From Plantactinospora endophytica (GTDB lineage: Bacteria > Actinomycetota > Actinomycetes > Mycobacteriales > Micromonosporaceae): 64,000 nucleotides of DNA. This document shows, one piece after another, positions 1 to 8,406 of the stretch; position 1 is the first letter of the stretch, and every line of letters starts with the position of its first letter. The stretch is from positions 1-64,000 of the forward strand of contig NZ_BONW01000013.1 of the NCBI RefSeq assembly GCF_016862915.1, written 5' to 3'. Under the pieces are notes generated by a model. That model was not told where the DNA came from and made no database searches. It saw only the letters and a list, made by a program, of their open reading frames with translations. The translations under genes were made by a program, and so were the position numbers.

Positions 1-43
1 GGGCGGGACGGCTGAGCATTCAGGATGCGGGGGCGGTAAAGAC

Positions 44-976
44 ATGACGGACCTCAGCGGCGACGGCGTCGACGTTCCGCCCTTGCGGATTGTGACGCTG
101 CATGCTTTGACATGTGGGGCGGTCTCGGTCGCGGCCGTGGTGGCTGTCGGGCTGTGGACGGCAGACCAGGACTGGACCACGTCGATGGGTCCGGTGTTCA
201 TCTCCCTCGCCGTGGCACTCTGCGCTGTATGTGTCATCGCCGCGTTGTCACCGCTGCTGTGGATGTTGATGATGCGACGAAGGGAACCGGGAGCCTATCT
301 GACGCATGCCTTGGCGCCGATCCTGCTGGTGGTGCTGATTCCGGTTGGGGTGGCCATCGGCGGGCCGGTACGCGACCGCTGGGAAACCACCGGGTACTGG
401 GCCGTGGTCACGTTGTGTGTGCACCTCGCGTTGGCGTTGGCGACTCGTCGGCGGCTGCCTGGACTGGCCCGAATGGGCGCGATCCTCTCCGTGACTGCCA
501 TGATCGTCGCCGTCGTCGGCATCGAGCGAGCCAGTCAACTGCGGTGGCGAGTCGACGATTTTCGCGCTCTCGGCGTGCCGCTGGTCGTTCCGGAGATCCC
601 CGGCTTCGAACTGACGTACGCGTATCCTGGCCAGCCGGGCCATCCGGACCTCTTCCTCGAACTCTCCGAACGACCAGCCAGGCCGTACGGCCGCACGGTC
701 ACCGTACTCGTCCGGAGGACGGCAGGCGCTGGCTATCCGACCTCCGGGAGAGTCTCCTGCTGGGGGCGCGCGGACGACCGACTCGTGTCCAGTGACGGGA
801 GCCTGGTCTATTGCTTGGCGGAGAATGGGTTTGAGATGCACATACGCTCTGACCCACAAATGCCGAGCCTCGCACCGCTGGCACCGCGGGTCACCCTTCG
901 ACGGGTACCGGCACAGCAACTTGCCGAACTGCCCGGAACCGACTGGCAGCGCTCAGTCGGTTGGACGACCGACTGA
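44..976 (+). CDS. hypothetical membrane protein
   Basis: A 310-residue protein of unknown function. The first half carries about five hydrophobic segments (roughly residues 17-40, 48-75, 88-108, 115-135 and 143-160). They are followed by a soluble C-terminal half of about 145 residues with no motif I recognise. The topology suggests an integral membrane protein with an extracytoplasmic or cytoplasmic tail. The ATG at 44 is preceded by a purine-rich stretch (GGGGCGGTAAAG). The start of any operon lies outside the window, so context is not informative. Confidence 0.65.
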   Translation: MTDLSGDGVDVPPLRIVTLHALTCGAVSVAAVVAVGLWTADQDWTTSMGPVFISLAVALCAVCVIAALSPLLWMLMMRRREPGAYLTHALAPILLVVLIPVGVAIGGPVRDRWETTGYWAVVTLCVHLALALATRRRLPGLARMGAILSVTAMIVAVVGIERASQLRWRVDDFRALGVPLVVPEIPGFELTYAYPGQPGHPDLFLELSERPARPYGRTVTVLVRRTAGAGYPTSGRVSCWGRADDRLVSSDGSLVYCLAENGFEMHIRSDPQMPSLAPLAPRVTLRRVPAQQLAELPGTDWQRSVGWTTD

Positions 977-1443
977 AATCGGCTGGAGGGTCGTCAGGCA
1001 GCAGCAGCGCGATCGAGCGGAACTGGACGCGGTCGTCGTGGTCGATGAGCGACACGGGTCAGGCTGCCGAACGACAATCGAGGGTTCATCACCACGGCCG
1101 GGCATGGCGGAACCGGACGGTTCGGCGCCGGCGAGGATGGGCACTCCCCGTAGCCGGCCGTCAATGCACGCGCGTATCGCGCTGGCGCCCCCGGTATTCG
1201 CCCAGGGCTCCTCGATGCACCGGCGGCTACGTCGACAGGGCGCGCACTCACTGGCCGACCCAGAAATGGCGCCCTTGCAACTCACTTCCATCCCGCAGAG
1301 CGTGCGCGGCGGCTGGCGGCGCGGCGGTCACGGAGCCTGGCAACGTAGGTTGGCGCGCACCATCCGAGCATGCCGAGTTGAGTGCGTTGCCTGAGGTCGA
1401 TATAGGTGGCAGCTCGACTGAGCATGCATCGACGGCACCAGGC
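977..1443. other. gene-poor interval with one dispersed repeat copy
   Basis: No convincing gene lies between the membrane protein and the zinc-ribbon protein. Open frames here have mixed third-position composition and no recognisable family. The only structured element is the reverse-oriented copy of the 80-bp repeat at 1293-1372. Confidence 0.5.
1293..1372 (-). repeat. 80-bp dispersed intergenic repeat, copy 1
   Basis: Read on the minus strand this segment matches 33232-33311 at about 74 of 80 positions and also matches 13120-13200. Shared landmarks are TCGGATGGTGCGCGCCAACC near one end and GCCGCCAGCCGCCGCGCA near the other. Similarity stops abruptly on both sides in all three copies. No ORF is conserved through it. 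Confidence 0.8.
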
Positions 1444-1926
1444 ATGCTGGGCATTGTGAGCGACTTGTACATCCGCCTGATCCCGACGAACCCGGGCTGG
1501 CAGCCCACCCACGAGGCGGCCGTCGGCGCCGGTGCCTACGTGGCGAGCTTGTTCTCAGGCCCCGACGACTCTGTCGAGGAGGTGGAGTACAAGTTCTACG
1601 ACCGGGTGACCCTGGTCGACGCCGGCGAGAATACCAGCCAGATCACATGCTCGCGCTGCGGTCGGGATATCGGTCTCGACTGGCTCGGCGACCTGGTCAG
1701 GGGAAATGGCAGCCCGAGCTTCGACCACCTGGACGTGACGGTGCCCTGCTGCGGTGCCGTCGTACCGCTGAACGGCCTGCACTACGACTGGCCCATCGGT
1801 TTCGCGCGGTTCGAGGTGAGCGCCATGAACCCGACCCGAGCGCAATACGAACTCGACACAGAGGAACTCGCCCGGGTAGGTGATTTGCTCGGCCACCCTG
1901 TAGCGCAGATCCTCGCTCACTATTGA
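1444..1926 (+). CDS. small zinc-ribbon-like hypothetical protein
   Basis: A 160-residue acidic protein of unknown function. A CSRCG pair near residue 62 and a PCCG pair near residue 100 look like the two halves of a zinc ribbon. The rest is rich in aromatic and acidic residues, as in small cytoplasmic proteins of the immunity or SMI1-like kind, but I cannot assign a family. The ATG at 1444 is used; a GTG at 1456 is an equally plausible start. An upstream in-frame extension through the dispersed repeat is not believable coding sequence. Confidence 0.6.
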   Translation: MLGIVSDLYIRLIPTNPGWQPTHEAAVGAGAYVASLFSGPDDSVEEVEYKFYDRVTLVDAGENTSQITCSRCGRDIGLDWLGDLVRGNGSPSFDHLDVTVPCCGAVVPLNGLHYDWPIGFARFEVSAMNPTRAQYELDTEELARVGDLLGHPVAQILAHY

Positions 1927-2108
1927 CTACCAAGGCCGAAGAGGCAACAGGTGCCTGCCGCCGGACGGCCCGATGAGCGGATGCGCGGATCTGCCGCCGT
2001 CCGTGCGCGCCCTGTCTCTGGAGGCGCTACCGGACGACTGCCATGTCCCTGGATCTGAAGCGTGAGCTGCGCTGTTCGACAACCTAGCGCCGGTCGGGAG
2101 CGAGCATC

Positions 2109-2417
2109 CTACTTCACCATCGGCACCGGCTGACCGGTCAAGATGCCATAACCGACACCAACGAGGATCATGACGCCGACCACAGCCAAGGCCGCGCCAA
2201 TCAGCCGTTCCAGGAAGACGAAACGCGCCAGACGCTTCTCGTGCGGGCCACCCGATGACCAGCGCCACGGCGGAACTCGACGCAGCACGCGCGCCGTTGC
2301 CATCGACCGCCGCACGTGCCACGCCGTCACGCCACGGACGTTGGTAGCTAAGGCGAGGCCGACCAGAACCACGGCCAGGCTCATCGCGGCACCTGCCAGG
2401 AGACGCCACGTCTGCAT
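2109..2417 (-). CDS. small membrane protein
   Basis: A 102-residue protein with two hydrophobic helices (about residues 6-26 and 72-93) separated by a basic, arginine-rich loop. No family recognised. The ATG at 2417 is chosen because AAGGGAG lies just upstream of it; an in-frame GTG at 2441 would put that ribosome-binding site inside the coding region. It stands alone between a plus-strand gene and a convergently unrelated minus-strand gene. Confidence 0.6.
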   Translation of the reverse strand: MQTWRLLAGAAMSLAVVLVGLALATNVRGVTAWHVRRSMATARVLRRVPPWRWSSGGPHEKRLARFVFLERLIGAALAVVGVMILVGVGYGILTGQPVPMVK

Positions 2418-2646
2418 CTGACTCCCTTCTGGCGCGGTCACCGGATCATAGTCGGCGATTCCTACGTCGCAGATGTACCGCCGGCATCATCGAACCCGTG
2501 CGCCTGACAAGCTCGTGCGGCGACAACTCGAGCCGGTAATCTGCGTGCCGGGCGGCTCTGAGCCACAGCGGACTGCTTGACATCCGCATCTGCCGCAGAG
2601 AACGCAGCCTGGTCGTTAACGCTGATGTCAGCGGAGGTCTCGACTC

Positions 2647-2931
2647 TTACTCGCCGGCTGAGTCCCAGACACGCTCGAAGACGTCTCGCGCAATGGTGTA
2701 GTTCTTCCAGACCGCGGTCCCGTCATCGAGGCTCACCTGCCCCAAACCCCCGTACCGGTCCTCCTCATGTCCAGGTCCATAGCGGAGAACCGGCCCGTTG
2801 TCGTAGACCTCGACCTGCCGAACAGGCCAGCCATCCTCACCGACCTCGAAGTACCAGACGGAGCGTCCCCAACCGTCAAACTCGTCGCCTCGTGACTCAT
2901 CCCAGCGACGGCGGAGGAAGCGAGTTGGCAC
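2647..2931 (-). CDS. DUF6881-like small protein
   Basis: A short protein of about 94 residues with the pattern WYFEVGEDGWPVRQVEVYDN followed by GGLGQVSL. This resembles the small actinobacterial family I know as DUF6881, whose function is unknown. The GTG at 2931 is preferred because the family normally begins close to the first conserved W; the frame stays open to a GTG at 2952. No ribosome-binding site is obvious for either start. Confidence 0.6.
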   Translation of the reverse strand: MPTRFLRRRWDESRGDEFDGWGRSVWYFEVGEDGWPVRQVEVYDNGPVLRYGPGHEEDRYGGLGQVSLDDGTAVWKNYTIARDVFERVWDSAGE

Positions 2932-2952
2932 CGGCGGAAGTCTACGACGCAC

Positions 2953-3291
2953 TCAACTGCCGCCGGTCGTGCGCGCCGGTGATGGCACCTCCGTCACCTT
3001 CGGTAGCTGCCGACCTGGACGTGGACAGCTGCGAGGATGTCTGGACGTGCCGATGCGCGGATGCCGCTGCGGACGATCGTCCACTGTGGTAGTCCGACCA
3101 CCGTCGGTACGGTGACCGCGTGACGCTCGGGTAAGGCGCTCTTCACAATCCCAACTCAGGTCCGTTGCTGTCTGAAAGCGGATTCTCGCGGGGGCGAGAC
3201 CTCACATCGCCTTGACTTCGCGTGGGCGAGACTGGGCGGCGCCTGCGATGTTCGGCTATATCGATGTGGGCACGGCGGACGGAGACGGGGT
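2953..3291. other. intergenic region upstream of the kinase/antiporter operon
   Basis: About 340 bases with no credible gene. It holds two copies of a 15-bp direct repeat (annotated separately) and must contain the promoter of the large operon that starts at 3292. Confidence 0.5.
3186..3232. promoter_or_regulatory. pair of 15-bp direct repeats before the operon
   Basis: TCGCGGGGGCGAGAC at 3186-3200 and TCGCGTGGGCGAGAC at 3218-3232 match at 14 of 15 positions and start 32 bases apart, about three helical turns. Each is itself a short inverted repeat (CGC..GCG core). The location 60-100 bases before the first gene suggests a repeated operator. No regulator gene is adjacent, so the binding protein is unknown. 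Confidence 0.4.
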
Positions 3292-4830
3292 ATGCCGGAG
3301 CGGGAGCTACGAGATCGAGGCGATCTCACGCAAGCCTTGCTGGACAACGCGACCTGGCCAGACAGCCTCGTCGCGGAGGCCGGCATCCCGGTGTACGACG
3401 TGCCGCTGGTGACGGTGGGCGGCGGCATCGGCTCGTTCGTACTGGTCGACTACCTGCGCATCGCGGGGGTACCGACCGCGGACATCCGGGTGCTGTCCAC
3501 CATCGACAACCCGTGGCAGACATACGAGTACCTGACCCGCGTCTCGCAGATCCCCGGGCCGGAACGCATCCGGTCCGACTCGTCCTCACGGCCGGACAAC
3601 ATCTGGGGCTTTCCGTCGTACGCGTTGAGCGAGGCGTGGCGGGAGCGGACCCTCCGACCGCTGGTGCACGTGCTCGGTGAGCCGATCTTCGCGGACTACT
3701 GGACGCCGCGCGTGGCCGACGTGTTCAAGAGCATGGCCCGGGAGTCCGGGCGTATCGGGTACCCGACGATGCTCGTGAAAGGCGTCGTGCGGATGGTGCG
3801 GCGGCGGGCGGGCGGCGGCTACTTCACCGTGCTGACGCCACCGGTCGGCACCGGCCCGACCAAGCGGGTCGCCTACCGCTCGCGCTTCGTGCACCTGGCG
3901 GTCGGGTACCCCGGGCTACGGTTCCTGCCCGACCTACAGGAGTTCCGGGAGAAGTACGGTGACTTCACGCGCGTGGTCAACGCGTACGAGTCGCACGAGC
4001 ACGTGTACGAGGCGCTGCGCACCAGGCCGGGCACCGTGATGGTGCGTGGCGGCGGCATCGTCGCGTCCCGGGTGCTGCAGCGGTTGATGGACGACCGCGA
4101 GCGGTTCGGGCTACAGACGAAGATCGTGCACATCTTCCGCACGTTCGTCACCGGCGCGCACGGGCCGCACCTGTGGTCGCGGCGCAAGGGCGGCGACGGC
4201 TGGGCGTACCAGGGATTCAACTATCCGAAGTCGGTGTGGGGCGGGCAGCTGAAGGCGAAGATGCGGCGGCTCGACGGCGCCGAGCGGGCGACCGAGTACA
4301 AGCGGATGGGCGGCACCAACACGCCTAAGCGCCGCCGCTGGCAGCAGCAGATGCGCGCCGGCCGCGAGGGCGGGTGGTACGAGGCGAGCCAGGGTCTCGT
4401 GGAACGGGTCGAGCCGGCCGCCGACGGCACGCTCGTCAGCCTGGTCACCGGCGACGCGGGCACGCGGAAGATCGGCGCCGACTACATCATCGACTGCACC
4501 GGCCTTGAGGCCGACATCGCCGAGCACCGCGTCCTCGCCGACCTGCTCGCGCACGGCGGCGCCGGCCGCAACCCGCTGGGCCGGTTGGAGGTCGAGCGCC
4601 ACTTCGAGGTCAAGGGGACGGCCAGCGGCGACGGTGCCCTGTACGCCACCGGCGCGGCCACGCTCGGCGGGTACTTCCCGGGCGTGGACACGTTCCTCGG
4701 GCTGCAGATCGGTGCGCAGGAAATCACCGACGACCTCGCCCGCCGTGGCTTCGGCCGCCGCATCGGGTCGGTCCGCTCCACCACGCAGTGGGTGCGCTGG
4801 GCGTTCGGCCGGCCGGTCCGGGAGGGATGA
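3292..4830 (+). CDS. FAD/NAD(P)-binding oxidoreductase
   Basis: A 512-residue flavoprotein-like enzyme. A dinucleotide-binding GGGIGS motif lies at residues 43-48. A second glycine cluster (RGGGIVAS) lies near residue 251, and a DYIIDCTG motif near residue 398 is typical of FAD/NAD(P) two-domain oxidoreductases and N-hydroxylating monooxygenases. A GATLGGYFPG-like stretch near the C terminus fits the second half of an FAD site. The substrate is unknown. A GGAG sits about 10 bases before the ATG. It opens a six-gene operon with a membrane protein, FHA protein, two kinases and an antiporter, which suggests a redox role under phospho-signalling control (inference). Confidence 0.75.
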   Translation: MPERELRDRGDLTQALLDNATWPDSLVAEAGIPVYDVPLVTVGGGIGSFVLVDYLRIAGVPTADIRVLSTIDNPWQTYEYLTRVSQIPGPERIRSDSSSRPDNIWGFPSYALSEAWRERTLRPLVHVLGEPIFADYWTPRVADVFKSMARESGRIGYPTMLVKGVVRMVRRRAGGGYFTVLTPPVGTGPTKRVAYRSRFVHLAVGYPGLRFLPDLQEFREKYGDFTRVVNAYESHEHVYEALRTRPGTVMVRGGGIVASRVLQRLMDDRERFGLQTKIVHIFRTFVTGAHGPHLWSRRKGGDGWAYQGFNYPKSVWGGQLKAKMRRLDGAERATEYKRMGGTNTPKRRRWQQQMRAGREGGWYEASQGLVERVEPAADGTLVSLVTGDAGTRKIGADYIIDCTGLEADIAEHRVLADLLAHGGAGRNPLGRLEVERHFEVKGTASGDGALYATGAATLGGYFPGVDTFLGLQIGAQEITDDLARRGFGRRIGSVRSTTQWVRWAFGRPVREG

Positions 4831-4833
4831 GAC

Positions 4834-5250
4834 GTGGTGCCCGTGCTGTCCGGCCGGATCCAGACCCGGCTGGTCCTCCTCCTGGTAGTGGGCTCGGTTG
4901 TCACCGCGGTCGTCACGCCCCTCGTGGGTGCCGACTACCGGACCACGTTCGCGGTGCTCGCCGCCGTGGCGGTGCTCGGGGTCGGCTGGGAGCTGCTGTA
5001 CCACCTGCTCATGCAGTTCCGCTGGGAGAAGGACTGGCCGTCGCTCTTCGGCCTGCTGACGGCGGTGCCCGAGGGCCTGCTGCTCTGGCTGCTGCTCGAC
5101 GCCGGCCTGCTGCCCACAGTGGACACCGTGCCGCTCGCCGCGTACGTCGTACACTTCGCCGCCGTGTGGCTGGCAGTCTGGCTCGTCGCGAACGGGCCGA
5201 TGCGGGTGCCGTTCCTGCGCTGGCGCTTTCGCGGAGGGCGGCTGACATGA
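4834..5250 (+). CDS. four-helix integral membrane protein
   Basis: A 138-residue protein with four predicted transmembrane segments (about residues 12-32, 38-60, 70-92 and 98-120) and a short basic C-terminal tail. No family recognised. It begins with GTG only three bases after the preceding stop and its own stop overlaps the next start (ATGA), so it is translationally coupled on both sides. The position between an oxidoreductase and an FHA adaptor suggests a membrane anchor or sensor subunit of the same complex (inference). Confidence 0.7.
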   Translation: MVPVLSGRIQTRLVLLLVVGSVVTAVVTPLVGADYRTTFAVLAAVAVLGVGWELLYHLLMQFRWEKDWPSLFGLLTAVPEGLLLWLLLDAGLLPTVDTVPLAAYVVHFAAVWLAVWLVANGPMRVPFLRWRFRGGRLT

Positions 5251-5816
5251 GGCAACCCGACCGCAACGCGCCCTTCGAGGCGGTCCTGCTCGTTCCCGGA
5301 GCGGCGGACGCGCCGACGGAGGTGGCACCGCGCAACGAGCCGACGCGGCTGCTTGTCGAGGGTGTGCACTGCGCCAACGGCCACTTCAACGACCCGGCCG
5401 TGCCGTACTGCCAGCTGTGTGGCATTTCGATGGCGCAGCGTACGCACGTCACCGTCCTCGGCCCGCGGCCGCCGCTCGGCGTGCTGCTTGTCGACGACGG
5501 CGCCACGTTCCGGCTGGACGCCGACTACGTGGTGGGGCGTGAGCCGCACCGCGACCCCGCGGTGGCGCACGGGGCGCGGCCGTTGCGCATCGCCGGGCCG
5601 GCGAGCGGCGTGTCGCGGCAGCACCTGCGGATGACGCTCGCCGGCTGGACCGTTCGCGCCGTCGACCTGGGATCGGCCAACGGCACGGTCGTCGAACCGC
5701 CCGGCGACCCGCACCCCTGGCGGCTCCAGCCGGGTGTACCGGTGGAGATCCGGCCCGGCACCCGGCTCGTGTTCGGGCTGCGCTGGCTGCGCTACGAGTC
5801 CCACCGAAACCCGTGA
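5247..5816 (+). CDS. zinc-ribbon FHA-domain protein
   Basis: A 189-residue adaptor. A putative zinc site uses C42, H46, C55 and C58. It is followed by a forkhead-associated (FHA) domain with the phosphothreonine-binding signature GR (97-98), SRQH (123-126) and LGSANGT (141-147). FHA domains bind phosphothreonine, typically on or near Ser/Thr kinases. Two kinase genes follow in the same operon, so it is probably their reader or substrate. It overlaps the upstream stop by four bases, supporting co-translation. Confidence 0.85.
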   Translation: MRQPDRNAPFEAVLLVPGAADAPTEVAPRNEPTRLLVEGVHCANGHFNDPAVPYCQLCGISMAQRTHVTVLGPRPPLGVLLVDDGATFRLDADYVVGREPHRDPAVAHGARPLRIAGPASGVSRQHLRMTLAGWTVRAVDLGSANGTVVEPPGDPHPWRLQPGVPVEIRPGTRLVFGLRWLRYESHRNP

Positions 5817-5833
5817 ACATCCCAGGGGAGCAG

Positions 5834-6634
5834 ATGCGCGGCATCGCCGACTACGAGTTCATCCGGCCGCTCGGCTCGGGCAACCACGGCCAGTACTTTC
5901 TCGCCCGCCGGCCGGCCCGACTGCCCGTCGAGGCCGCCGAGGTGGCGGTGAAGGTGCTGGCCGCCGAGTCGACCGAGGTGGCGTTCCGCCGGGCTACCCG
6001 CGAGCTGCGCGCGTTCGCGGCGGTACGTTCGCCGTACCTCGTCGCTCCGTACGACGCCGGGCAGCAGGACGGCATCTTCTACTACTCGACCGAGTACCTG
6101 CCGGGCGGTTCGCTGGCCGTGCCGGCCGCGCCTCTGGACCGGCCCGCCGCGCTGCGGGCGGTGGCACACGCCGCGCGGGCGGTCGCCGCGCTACACGCCG
6201 CCGGGGTCGTGCATCGGGACGTCAAGCCCGGCAACGTGCTCCTGCACGAGGGCGGCGCGCGACTGTCCGACCTCGGGCTGGCGCACGTCTTCGCCGAGGG
6301 CGTCACGATCACCGGCATGGGGGCGCTCGACTCGGTGGAGTACGTCGACCCCGCGCTGCTGCTGGGGGAGCGGCCGCAGCCGTCGCACGACGTCTGGTCG
6401 CTGGGCGTGCTGCTGCACCGCGTGGTGGCCGGCACCGGCATCTACGGCACGCTGCCGGAGGGCGATGGCCTGCTGGTGCTGCGCCGCGTGGTCTCCATGC
6501 CGCCCAAGCTGAGCGCGGAGCTGCCGGAGGCACTGGCTGCCCTGGTACGCGAATGCCTCGCGCCAGCCGCCGACCGGCCCGCCGCGCCGGCGCTGGCCGA
6601 CCGCGTCGACCGGTTCGCGGAGGGTGCCTCATGA
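5834..6634 (+). CDS. soluble Ser/Thr protein kinase
   Basis: A compact 266-residue kinase made of the catalytic domain only, without a membrane segment. Visible elements are the P-loop GSGNHG (14-19), invariant Lys (K40, VAVKVL) and the catalytic loop HRDVKPGN (127-134). The magnesium motif reads DLG (146-148) instead of DFG, and the usual APE is replaced by a divergent sequence after SVEY. It is therefore probably active but atypical. The ATG at 5834 follows AGGGGAG closely; an upstream GTG at 5813 lacks a ribosome-binding site. Its stop overlaps the antiporter start. Confidence 0.85.
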   Translation: MRGIADYEFIRPLGSGNHGQYFLARRPARLPVEAAEVAVKVLAAESTEVAFRRATRELRAFAAVRSPYLVAPYDAGQQDGIFYYSTEYLPGGSLAVPAAPLDRPAALRAVAHAARAVAALHAAGVVHRDVKPGNVLLHEGGARLSDLGLAHVFAEGVTITGMGALDSVEYVDPALLLGERPQPSHDVWSLGVLLHRVVAGTGIYGTLPEGDGLLVLRRVVSMPPKLSAELPEALAALVRECLAPAADRPAAPALADRVDRFAEGAS

Positions 6635-8406
6635 GCGCGCACGCCCTCGTCAGCTTTCTGCTCGCGGTCGCGGCGATCATCGTGCTGGCCCGGGCCTTCG
6701 GCTGGCTGGCCCGGCTCGTCGGCCAGCCACCCGTGATCGGCGAGCTCGTCGCCGGTGTCCTCATCGGACCGACGCTCTTCGGCACGGCGGTCAGCGACTG
6801 GCTGCTGCCCGCCGAGATCCGGCCCGTGATGTCCGGCCTGGCCAACCTCGGCCTGGTGCTGTTCATGTTCATCGTCGGCTACGAACTCGACCACGCCTCG
6901 CTGCGCGGCCGCGGTCGCACCGCCACCTCGGTGTCCATCGGGTCGATCGTGGCGCCGCTCGGGCTCGGCGTGCTGCTCGCCGGGTGGCTCGCCGGCCGGC
7001 ACGACGTCTCCGACCCGCTGCCGTTCGCTCTCTTCATCGGCGCGGCGATGGCGGTCACGGCGTTCCCGGTGCTGGCCCGCATTCTCACCGACCGCGGCAT
7101 GGTACGCACGCCCGTCGGCGGGCTCGCCCTCGCCAGCGCCGCCGTGGACGACGTCGTCGCGTGGTCGCTGCTCGCCGTCGTGGTCGCCGTCGCCGGGGCG
7201 GACGGCGCCAATCCGTGGCTGCCGCTGCTCTGCGTACCGTACACGCTGCTGATGCTGCTCGTGGTGCGGCCGCTGCTGGCCCGCGTCGACACGGCGCGGG
7301 CGCGTGCCGGGCGACTCACGCCCGACATCCTGGCCGTGGTGCTCGTGGGCCTGCTGCTGTCCAGCCTCGCCACCGAGTGGCTGGGACTGCACGCGATCTT
7401 CGGCGCGTTCCTCTTCGGCGCGGTCATGCCCCGGACGCGCGCCGGTGCGGCGGAGCCGAGCGGCGCGGACAAGCTCCGGGTCGAGACCCTCGAACGGCTC
7501 GAACAGGTCAGCGTGCTGCTCCTGCTGCCGGCGTTCTTCGTCCTTTCCGGGCTGCGGGTCGACCTCTCCACGCTCGGCGGGACGGGGCTGCTGGAACTCG
7601 CCGCGATCCTCGTCGTGGCGATCGGCGGCAAGTTCGCCGGGGCGTACGTGGCCGCCCGTCTGAACAAGGTGGCGACCCGCCCGGCCGGCGCGCTGGCCAT
7701 CCTCATGAACACAAGAGGGCTCACCGAGATCGTGATCCTGACGGTCGGGCTGGAGCTGGGGATCATCGACGAACGCGTGTTCTCGATGATGGTGGTGATG
7801 GCGCTGGTCACCACCGTCATGGCCGGCCCGCTGCTCAGCCTCGTCTACCCACGACGGATGGTCGAGCGGGACGCACTGGCGGTGCAGCGGCCCGAGGTAC
7901 CGCCGGCCGGCTACCGCGTGCTCGTCTCGCTGCCCGGGGGTCTGGCGCCCGCGCCGGCCCTTGTCGACCTCGCCGCCGACCTAGCCGAGCGGGGCGCCGC
8001 CGCTGCGGGACACAGCAGCGCAGAGGTGGTGCTGAGCCGGCTCGTGCCGTACCCGGCGCGGCCGCTTGACGTGGGCAGCGGCCTGTCGGAAGAACTGCTC
8101 GGCATGACCACCGCGATGGGGGAGCTGGCCGGCCTCGCCGACTCGGTACGGGCCCGCGGGCTCGGCGCGCCGGTGCTCGCCCGGTTCAGCCGCGACCCCG
8201 AGGCCGACCTCGCCGCCCAACTCGCGGCCGTCGAGCCCGACGTGCTGATTCGCGGCGGCGAGCCTGCGGTCGTCGTAGCACTGGGATCCGGCGCGGAGGC
8301 CGTGCGGCGCGAGGCGGCCGAGTTCGCGGCCAGTCGCGGGTTCGATGTCGTCATCGCGTCCGGAGAGCCAGCGGAGTCCCGGACGAGCGGGGTGACGGGC
8401 GGATGA
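6631..8406 (+). CDS. CPA2-type cation/proton antiporter with cytosolic tail
   Basis: A 591-residue transporter of the monovalent cation:proton antiporter-2 (Kef/NapA-like) family. About 12-13 hydrophobic helices fill residues 1-400, including the paired aspartates in AAVDDVVAW expected at the ion site. After an RRM basic stretch there is a cytosolic domain of about 170 residues with alternating beta/alpha character, like a universal-stress-protein module. It probably exchanges Na+ or K+ for protons. It starts with ATG overlapping the previous stop and overlaps the next kinase by four bases. Control by the flanking kinases is an inference. Confidence 0.85.
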   Translation: MSAHALVSFLLAVAAIIVLARAFGWLARLVGQPPVIGELVAGVLIGPTLFGTAVSDWLLPAEIRPVMSGLANLGLVLFMFIVGYELDHASLRGRGRTATSVSIGSIVAPLGLGVLLAGWLAGRHDVSDPLPFALFIGAAMAVTAFPVLARILTDRGMVRTPVGGLALASAAVDDVVAWSLLAVVVAVAGADGANPWLPLLCVPYTLLMLLVVRPLLARVDTARARAGRLTPDILAVVLVGLLLSSLATEWLGLHAIFGAFLFGAVMPRTRAGAAEPSGADKLRVETLERLEQVSVLLLLPAFFVLSGLRVDLSTLGGTGLLELAAILVVAIGGKFAGAYVAARLNKVATRPAGALAILMNTRGLTEIVILTVGLELGIIDERVFSMMVVMALVTTVMAGPLLSLVYPRRMVERDALAVQRPEVPPAGYRVLVSLPGGLAPAPALVDLAADLAERGAAAAGHSSAEVVLSRLVPYPARPLDVGSGLSEELLGMTTAMGELAGLADSVRARGLGAPVLARFSRDPEADLAAQLAAVEPDVLIRGGEPAVVVALGSGAEAVRREAAEFAASRGFDVVIASGEPAESRTSGVTGG

